NCBI GenBank assembly: GCA_034439755.1
Contig: JAWXAZ010000031.1
Coordinates: 1-64,000, forward strand
Reading direction: 5' to 3'
DNA: 64,000 nucleotides
Source: B1 sp034439755
Lineage (GTDB): Bacteria; Bacteroidota; Bacteroidia; UKL13-3
The translations under genes were made by a program, and so were the position numbers. Positions within the stretch are counted from its first letter, which is position 1. Every line of letters begins with the position of its first letter. This document shows positions 58,679 to 64,000 of this stretch, in pieces. Under the pieces are notes generated by a model that was not told the DNA's origin, made no database searches, and was given only the letters and a program-made list of their open reading frames with translations.

Positions 58679-61579
58679 TTATATAACCAAATTTACAATT
58701 TTACCTTTTACTACAATGATTTTTTTAGGTGTTTTTCCTTCTAACCATTTTTCTACTATGTCATCAGCCAAAACACTTTGTTCAATAAAATCTTGCGCTG
58801 CATCTAAAGCAAACTCAATATTGGTTCTATGTTTTCCATTGATAGAAATAGGATAGGAGAAGCTTGTCTCTTCTAAATATTTTGGTTCAAATGTTGGATA
58901 AACCGCCTTGGTAATGCTTTCCGCTTCGCCCAAATTTCTCCACAACTCCTCACAAATATGCGGCGCGTAAGGGGATAAAACAACCAAGAAATCCTTTAGC
59001 ACCTGTTTATTAGTACATTTAATATCACTCAGTTCATTCACACAAATCATAAAAGTACTTACCGATGTATTGAAAGAGAAATTCTCTACATCTTCGGCCA
59101 CTTTCTTAATGGTTTTATGCAAACTCTTTAATGCATTTTTTTCTGCAACTTCATCCACCACCTTAAGCTTACCCTCTGCATCATAAAACAAACGCCACAG
59201 TTTTTTAAGGAAGCGTTGAACACCCTCAATTCCTTGGGTATTCCAAGGTTTACTTTGCTCTAGCGGACCAAGAAACATTTCATACATGCGCAAGGTGTCG
59301 GCACCGTATTGCTCTATAATAAAATCTGGCGTAACCACATTCCATTTCGATTTCGACATCTTTTCAACTTCCCACGAACATTGATATTGATGGTCTTCGA
59401 GCACAAATTTTGCTTCTGCAAAGTCTTCTCTCCATTGCTTAAATAAGGATTGGTTCAGTACGTCATTTTCTACCAAATTAACATCTACATTGAGTTTAAC
59501 TACCTTGATTTTAGAAAAATCTAAACTCAATTTTTGCTGATTTTGTTTGTTGAATTCCGCAAATAAAATAGGAATGTTTTTGATGCTTTCATTCTCATCT
59601 ATGTATCCTTTAGAAGCAAAAAAGCTAATCGTTTTTTGATCTCCATTATAACAGTCTATTCTAAATACAAAATTACTCCTGCCTTGTATCATGCCTTGAT
59701 TGATAAGTTTCTTGGCCGGTTCGTTGGCCGGAATTAAGCCCAAATCAAACAAAAATTTTGTCCAAAAACGAACATACAATAAATGTCCAGTTGCATGCTC
59801 ACTTCCGCCTAAATACAAATCTACCTGCTGCCAATATTGAAGAGCTTCTTTGCCCGCAAAACTTTCACTGTTTTTAGGATCCATATACCTTAAGAAGTAC
59901 CAACTGCTACCAGCCCATCCCGGCATGGTAGACAATTCAAAATCATACTCGCCTTTATACTTCCAATTGGCAGCCCTGCCCAAAGGTGGATCGCCATCTT
60001 CGGTAGGCAAAAATTTATCAATCTCGGGAAGAATAATAGGTAAGTCTTTTTCCTCAACAGGGTAAGGAACGCCATCTTTATAATAAATAGGAATAGGTTC
60101 ACCCCAATATCTTTGTCTTCCAAAGATGGCATCGCGCAACCTAAAATTAGTTTTGCCTTTGCCCAAACCCCTTTCTTCAATTTCATGAATGGCCTTTTTA
60201 ATTGCCTTTTTTACACCCAAGCCATTCAAGAATCCAGAATTAATGCAATTGCCTTCTTTGGCATCAAAAGAAGACTCTAATATGTTATGATTGTTGCCAT
60301 TGTCTATAACTTGTAATATACGCAAATTAAAATGTCTGGCAAAGGCATGGTCTCTGCTATCGTGCGCTGGAACTCCCATTACCGCGCCAGTGCCATATCC
60401 TCCCAACACATAATCTGCTACCCAAATGGGCACTTCTTTTCCAGTAAAAGGATGTATGGCATACGCACCAGTAAACTCTCCCGATACGCGTTTCACATCC
60501 GATTGACGGTCGCGCTCGCTTCTGTTTTTTGCTGTCTCCACATAATTCATCACCTCATCCAATCGATCTGGACTAACCAAAGCCAACAGCATTTCATGCT
60601 CTGGCGCAATAACCAAAAAGCTCACACCAAAAACCGTATCGGGTCTGGTGGTAAAAACTTCTATGTCAAATTTTTGATCTTGTATCTTAAAAAACAAACT
60701 GGCACCTTGCGATTTACCAATCCAATTGCGCTGCGATTCTTTTAAACTCTCTGTCCAATCTAAGCCATCCAAATCTTGCAATAAACGATCGGCATAAACA
60801 GTAATTCTTAGGCTCCATTGGTGCATCAATTTGCGCTCCACTGGGTAACCACCGCGCTCACTTACCCCGTCTTTTACCTCATCATTGCTAAGAACAGTGC
60901 CCAAAGCAGGACACCAATTTACATAAGCCTCGCTTAAATAAGCCAACCTAAAACCCAATAATATTTTCTGCTGATTTACCTCGCCAAACTTCTTCCATTG
61001 CTCGGCAGAAAATGCTGGATAATCAAACTCAATTCCACCCGTAAGGATACAATCATTTGTTCCCTTAAATCCTTCCGTTTCAAAAAGTGCCACTAAGGTA
61101 TCTATAGGTTCAGCCTTATTATTTTTCGGGTTGAACCAACTGTTGAACAGTTGCAAAAAGATCCACTGCGTCCAACGATAATAAGCCGGGTCTGACGTGC
61201 GCACTTCCCTAGACCAATCGTAGCTAAAGCCTATCTTATCCATTTGCTTGCGGTACCTTTTGATGTTTTGCTCGGTGGTAATAGCTGGGTGCTGTCCAGT
61301 TTGAATGGCATATTGCTCTGCCGGCAAACCAAAGGCATCATAACCCATTGGATGCAATACGTTATAGCCCCTCAATCGCTTGTACCTGCTATAAATATCG
61401 CTGGCAATATAACCCAAAGGGTGACCCACATGCAAGCCCGCACCACTTGGGTAAGGAAACATGTCTAACACGTAATATTTGGGTTTATTGGGATCTTCTT
61501 TTACCTCGTAAATTTTATTCTCTGCCCAATATTGCTGCCACCTGGCTTCAATTTCTTTGTGGTTATATTCGTTGGTCAT
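58679..61579 (-). CDS. leuS: leucine--tRNA ligase
   Basis: A 966-residue class I synthetase. The HIGH-type motif is SGAGLHVGHPLGYIASD near residue 48 and KMSKS lies in EVEKMSKSKWNVVTPD. The editing domain has TTRPDTVFGVSFLVIAPEH and GTGAVMGVPAHDSRDHAFA. It is longer than the E. coli enzyme (860) because of an insertion after NQGMIQGRSNFVFRI and near residue 155 (NNKAEPIDTLVALFETEGF), both usual in Bacteroidota. No T-box is expected or seen. It charges tRNA-Leu, one copy of which is in this window. Confidence 0.96.
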   Translation of the reverse strand: MTNEYNHKEIEARWQQYWAENKIYEVKEDPNKPKYYVLDMFPYPSGAGLHVGHPLGYIASDIYSRYKRLRGYNVLHPMGYDAFGLPAEQYAIQTGQHPAITTEQNIKRYRKQMDKIGFSYDWSREVRTSDPAYYRWTQWIFLQLFNSWFNPKNNKAEPIDTLVALFETEGFKGTNDCILTGGIEFDYPAFSAEQWKKFGEVNQQKILLGFRLAYLSEAYVNWCPALGTVLSNDEVKDGVSERGGYPVERKLMHQWSLRITVYADRLLQDLDGLDWTESLKESQRNWIGKSQGASLFFKIQDQKFDIEVFTTRPDTVFGVSFLVIAPEHEMLLALVSPDRLDEVMNYVETAKNRSERDRQSDVKRVSGEFTGAYAIHPFTGKEVPIWVADYVLGGYGTGAVMGVPAHDSRDHAFARHFNLRILQVIDNGNNHNILESSFDAKEGNCINSGFLNGLGVKKAIKKAIHEIEERGLGKGKTNFRLRDAIFGRQRYWGEPIPIYYKDGVPYPVEEKDLPIILPEIDKFLPTEDGDPPLGRAANWKYKGEYDFELSTMPGWAGSSWYFLRYMDPKNSESFAGKEALQYWQQVDLYLGGSEHATGHLLYVRFWTKFLFDLGLIPANEPAKKLINQGMIQGRSNFVFRIDCYNGDQKTISFFASKGYIDENESIKNIPILFAEFNKQNQQKLSLDFSKIKVVKLNVDVNLVENDVLNQSLFKQWREDFAEAKFVLEDHQYQCSWEVEKMSKSKWNVVTPDFIIEQYGADTLRMYEMFLGPLEQSKPWNTQGIEGVQRFLKKLWRLFYDAEGKLKVVDEVAEKNALKSLHKTIKKVAEDVENFSFNTSVSTFMICVNELSDIKCTNKQVLKDFLVVLSPYAPHICEELWRNLGEAESITKAVYPTFEPKYLEETSFSYPISINGKHRTNIEFALDAAQDFIEQSVLADDIVEKWLEGKTPKKIIVVKGKIVNLVI

Positions 61580-61702
61580 GCGCTTAATTTCTGTTTAATA
61601 TAATTGGCCTAAAGTAAACTTTTTTTGCTTTAGCTGCTGTTTTTAAAAGTCTGCAAAAATAGACGGCTGCGCAGCCTTTTCCAAAGATGTGACTTATTTA
61701 TT

Positions 61703-61733
61703 CTTGCAGTCCCCAAAATCCTTTTTATTTTTG
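61703..61733 (+). promoter_or_regulatory. promoter of ftsX
   Basis: CTTG (61703-61706), 19 bases, TATTTTTG (61726-61733), a good TTTG-N19-TAnnTTTG match (first base differs). It predicts a leader of about 17 bases before the GTG start at 61756. Confidence 0.6.
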
Positions 61734-61755
61734 TGTTCAATAAAAGCAACAAACC

Positions 61756-62619
61756 GTGAGTGAACCTATAAAACGCAAGAAAAAATTTAGTTATGCCTTT
61801 TCCATTGTCAGTATTTCTATGGTATTGTTGATGTTGGGGCTGTTTGGCTTTTTGGTTTTAGCAAGCAAACACATGGAAACCTATATCAAAGAAAACATGG
61901 TGGTAAATGTGTTTATGCAAGTGAATGCCAGCGAACTAGAAGTGCAGGAGATGCGTGCCAAAATTGAATCGCAACCCGCTTTTAAGTCGCTTAGCTTCTT
62001 AACAAAAGAGCAAGCCGCTACCGAATTTTCTAACGAATTGGGCCAGGATTTTGTGAGCTTTTTGGGCTTTAATCCTTTAATGAGTTCTTTTCAAATTAAA
62101 CTAAAAGCAGATTTCACCAATACCGAATCCATTGCGGCGCTGGAATCGAGCCTAGGCGCTATGCCTGGTGTAAACGAGGTAAAGTACCAGCGAAATGGGT
62201 ACGACATGGCACAAAAAAATATTCGCAATATTGGGTTTACTTTTATGGGCCTGGCTATTATATTTTCGCTAATTGCTGTGGTTTTAATACACAATACCGT
62301 TAGGCTGAACCTATACGCCCAAAGGTTTTTAATAAAAAGCATGCAATTGGTGGGCGCTACGCCTTGGTTCATCACGAAGCCTTTTGTTTGGCAATCTGTG
62401 AAGAATGGTTTGTGGGGTTGGGTCATTGCTTTTTTGTTGTTAACGGCGTTGGATCAGACCGTACCTGCCTTTGTACCCGAGTGGGGCCAATTTAAACATG
62501 GCAGCACGCTGTGGCTCTTATACGGCCTCTTGTTTTTATTGGGCATGTTTATGAGTGTAAGTAGCAGTTTAATAAGCACACGAAAATACTTAAACGCGCG
62601 TTTAGAAGATTTATATTAA
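61756..62619 (+). CDS. ftsX: cell division protein FtsX (ABC permease-like)
   Basis: A 287-residue membrane protein with GTG start. One N-terminal helix is followed by an extracytoplasmic domain (YIKENMVVNVFMQVNASELE, LSFLTKEQAATEF), then three C-terminal helices with the FtsX-like segment SMQLVGATPWFITKPFVWQSVKNGL. With FtsE it controls peptidoglycan hydrolases at the septum. No ftsE is adjacent; the separation of ftsX from ftsE is common in Bacteroidota. It leads the ftsX-DUF3098-uppP-truB group. Confidence 0.92.
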   Translation: MSEPIKRKKKFSYAFSIVSISMVLLMLGLFGFLVLASKHMETYIKENMVVNVFMQVNASELEVQEMRAKIESQPAFKSLSFLTKEQAATEFSNELGQDFVSFLGFNPLMSSFQIKLKADFTNTESIAALESSLGAMPGVNEVKYQRNGYDMAQKNIRNIGFTFMGLAIIFSLIAVVLIHNTVRLNLYAQRFLIKSMQLVGATPWFITKPFVWQSVKNGLWGWVIAFLLLTALDQTVPAFVPEWGQFKHGSTLWLLYGLLFLLGMFMSVSSSLISTRKYLNARLEDLY

Positions 62620-62670
62620 TACCTACGCGTTTCATTTGTTTTTTTTAAGTTTAATTTGAATATTGCAGCC

Positions 62671-62907
62671 ATGAGTAAAGAAAAAATCGTGAGTAAAAAA
62701 GGCCCTAGTGCCGAAAAAGATTTTGTTTTTGGAAAAGAGAATTATACCTTAATGATAGCAGGTATTGTGGTCATAATTATTGGGTTTGCCCTTATGGCTG
62801 GCACCGAAGATATCTTTGATTTCCGCAAATTAACCTTGGCGCCAATTGTGGTGTTATTGGGATTTGTGATCGAAATTTTTGCGATTATGCGTAAACCAAA
62901 AGTCTAA
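62671..62907 (+). CDS. DUF3098 small membrane protein
   Basis: A 78-residue protein with a lysine-rich N terminus and two helices. FGKENYTLMIAGIVVIIIGF and GTEDIFDFRKLTLAPIVVLLGF define DUF3098, a Bacteroidota family found between ftsX and uppP. Its role is unknown; the neighbourhood suggests envelope growth or division. I use ATG 62671, five codons inside the TTG-started frame. Its stop overlaps the uppP start by one base. Confidence 0.88.
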   Translation: MSKEKIVSKKGPSAEKDFVFGKENYTLMIAGIVVIIIGFALMAGTEDIFDFRKLTLAPIVVLLGFVIEIFAIMRKPKV

Positions 62908-63707
62908 TGAATATTTTTGAGGCGGTTGTTCTTGCAATAGTAGAGGGCATTACAGAATATTTGCCTGTGTCTTCTACGGGTCACATGATTATTGCCTCGT
63001 CTATAATGGGGATTGCGGCCAATGATTTTGTGAAAATGTTTACGGTGGCCATTCAATTTGGTGCTATTTTAGCCGTAATTGTTTTGTATTGGAAGCGTTT
63101 TTTTCAGACGCTCGATTTCTATTTTAAATTATTCGTAGCCTTTTTGCCTGCCGCTGTTTTGGGCTTTTTGTTTAACGATTACATTGATGCCATGCTCGAA
63201 AATGTGGTGGTGGTTGCCTCTTCTTTGTTAATAGGTGGTGTGGTGCTCTTGTTCATAGACAAATGGCTCGATAATACTGGCAAAGAGCAAGATGAAATTA
63301 CTTATCCAAAGGCCTTAACTATTGGCTTCTTTCAGGTAATATCAATGATACCCGGCGTATCGCGCTCTGCAGCAACAATTATTGGCGGTCTGAGCCAAAA
63401 GTTAAGTCGGAAAGCCGCTGCCGAATTCTCTTTCTTTTTGGCTGTGCCTACCATGTTTGCAGCTACGGCCTATAAGTTGTTGAAATTTTATTTGGCAGGC
63501 GGATTTAGCACAGCCGAGGCCAGTGATAATTTAATGGCTTTGTTAGTAGGAAATGTAGTAGCATTTGTGGTTGCGTTAATTGCTATAAAAGGCTTTATTG
63601 CTTTTTTAACCAAACATGGCTTTAAGGTATTTGGTTGGTATAGAATTGTGGTAGGAATAATTATTCTTGCCTTACATTTTATGGGCTATAACCTACAAAT
63701 GGTTTAG
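62907..63707 (+). CDS. uppP: undecaprenyl-diphosphatase
   Basis: A 266-residue membrane enzyme of the BacA type, recycling undecaprenyl pyrophosphate to the monophosphate carrier. The catalytic motifs are EGITEYLPVSSTGHMII (with the Glu pair and Ser) and IPGVSRSAATIIGG (catalytic Arg). About eight helices are predicted. It is coupled to the DUF3098 gene upstream and followed two bases later by truB. Overproduction in other bacteria gives bacitracin tolerance. Confidence 0.95.
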   Translation: MNIFEAVVLAIVEGITEYLPVSSTGHMIIASSIMGIAANDFVKMFTVAIQFGAILAVIVLYWKRFFQTLDFYFKLFVAFLPAAVLGFLFNDYIDAMLENVVVVASSLLIGGVVLLFIDKWLDNTGKEQDEITYPKALTIGFFQVISMIPGVSRSAATIIGGLSQKLSRKAAAEFSFFLAVPTMFAATAYKLLKFYLAGGFSTAEASDNLMALLVGNVVAFVVALIAIKGFIAFLTKHGFKVFGWYRIVVGIIILALHFMGYNLQMV

Positions 63708-63709
63708 CC

Positions 63710-64000
63710 TTGAAAGATTTACTAGATTTAGATACCGGCGCCGTGCTAAGGGTTTACAAACCCTATACCTGGACAAGTTTCGATGTAACCAAGAAAATTC
63801 AGCGTTTGGTGTTGCGTAGGTTGAGCCGCATGCCCTTGCCTGCTAATGGTGTGCGCAGGCGTGTAAAGGTTGGACATGCAGGTACCTTAGACCCATTGGC
63901 AACTGGTTTGTTAATTATCTGCATTGGCAAAGAAACCAAGAACATTGAGAAGTATATGGGCATGCCCAAGACCTATACTGGCGAAATGTGTTTGGGTGCG
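63710..64000 (+). CDS. truB: tRNA pseudouridine(55) synthase (5' part)
   Basis: The first 97 codons of truB, cut by the window end. It starts with TTG two bases after uppP (KDLLDLDTGAVLRVYKPYTW). It has the catalytic motif VGHAGTLDPLATGLLIICIG with the nucleophilic Asp61, then KTYTGEMCLG. TruB makes the universal pseudouridine in the T-loop of tRNAs. An insertion of about 18 residues between VTKKIQ and VGHAG (RRLSRMPLPANGVRRR) is usual in this phylum. Confidence 0.93.
   Translation, partial: MKDLLDLDTGAVLRVYKPYTWTSFDVTKKIQRLVLRRLSRMPLPANGVRRRVKVGHAGTLDPLATGLLIICIGKETKNIEKYMGMPKTYTGEMCLGA

Noticed and set aside
60332..60745. 137-codon antisense frame inside leuS
   Set aside because: leuS is fully conserved through this stretch; the antisense protein has no recognisable motif.
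61665..61676. GGCTGCGCAGCC palindrome followed by TTTT between leuS and ftsX
   Set aside because: The stem is only a self-complementary 12-mer with no proper loop and lies between divergent starts, where a terminator is not expected.
1..64000. CRISPR arrays, prophage or integrative element
   Set aside because: No regularly spaced repeats, integrases, phage structural genes or complete transposases were seen; only a short transposase scrap.

Overview
The window is a 64 kb piece of an AT-rich genome from the phylum Bacteroidota. The lineage call rests on four things: C-terminal type IX secretion (T9SS) sorting tails on several secreted proteins; Bacteroidota-restricted families (DUF4290, DUF3078, DUF3098, HU-CCDC81/SPOR, a SprA-like outer-membrane protein); promoters of the TTTG-N19-TAnnTTTG type; and a leucyl-tRNA synthetase with the long insertion typical of the group. 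I cannot assign a genus. Gene density is high. Genes lie in short operons on both strands, with two tRNA genes, no rRNA, no CRISPR array and no intact mobile element.

Layout. 0-10.5 kb: the tail of a secreted protein; a minus-strand operon folK - deoxynucleoside kinase - WbqC - TetR regulator - AarF/UbiB kinase; a lipoprotein; a YhhQ-type queuosine-precursor transporter; a copper ATPase gene whose metal-binding domain and pump lie in different frames across an A11 run; a T9SS protein, a small membrane protein, miaA and a GNAT-like gene. 10.5-23.4 kb: a 7TM sensor kinase, aspartate kinase, fructose-bisphosphatase, a decayed adhesin fragment, two tyrosine-degradation genes, a polysaccharide flippase, a cystathionine beta-synthase-like enzyme, peptidase T and a T9SS protein. 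23.4-32.7 kb: a transposase remnant, a J-domain protein and a molybdenum-cofactor cluster (moaA, moeA, moaD, moeB-like, moaE, moaCB) that also holds a U32 enzyme, a ferredoxin and a TSUP transporter. 32.7-44.5 kb: DUF4290, recN, a T9SS protein, a SPOR protein, cobalamin adenosyltransferase, DUF3078, cysteine desulfurase, agmatinase, methionine aminopeptidase, an Hpt protein, an NlpC/P60 peptidase and a peroxiredoxin. 44.6-64 kb: tRNA-Arg and tRNA-Leu, then a plus-strand run (lhgO, thioesterase, BrkB, substrate-binding protein, PTPS, heptose epimerase, an NtrY-like kinase coupled to a giant outer-membrane protein), AI-2E and leuS on the minus strand, then ftsX - DUF3098 - uppP - truB.

Most interesting points. 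(1) The copA-like gene carries an in-phase A AAA AAC heptamer followed two codons later by a stop. This predicts a free copper chaperone plus a full pump by -1 frameshifting, an arrangement known from E. coli copA. (2) The MoeB/ThiF-like protein of the Moco cluster ends in a chorismate-mutase-like domain. It overlaps a TrhP-like U32 gene, whose family is known to need prephenate, the chorismate mutase product. (3) Two long motifs (TTGGTTCAGCC and TTCGGTCTGAACC) recur far above chance and cross coding frames, so something at the DNA level is spreading or maintaining them. (4) A dispersed intergenic repeat of about 90 bp occurs three times.
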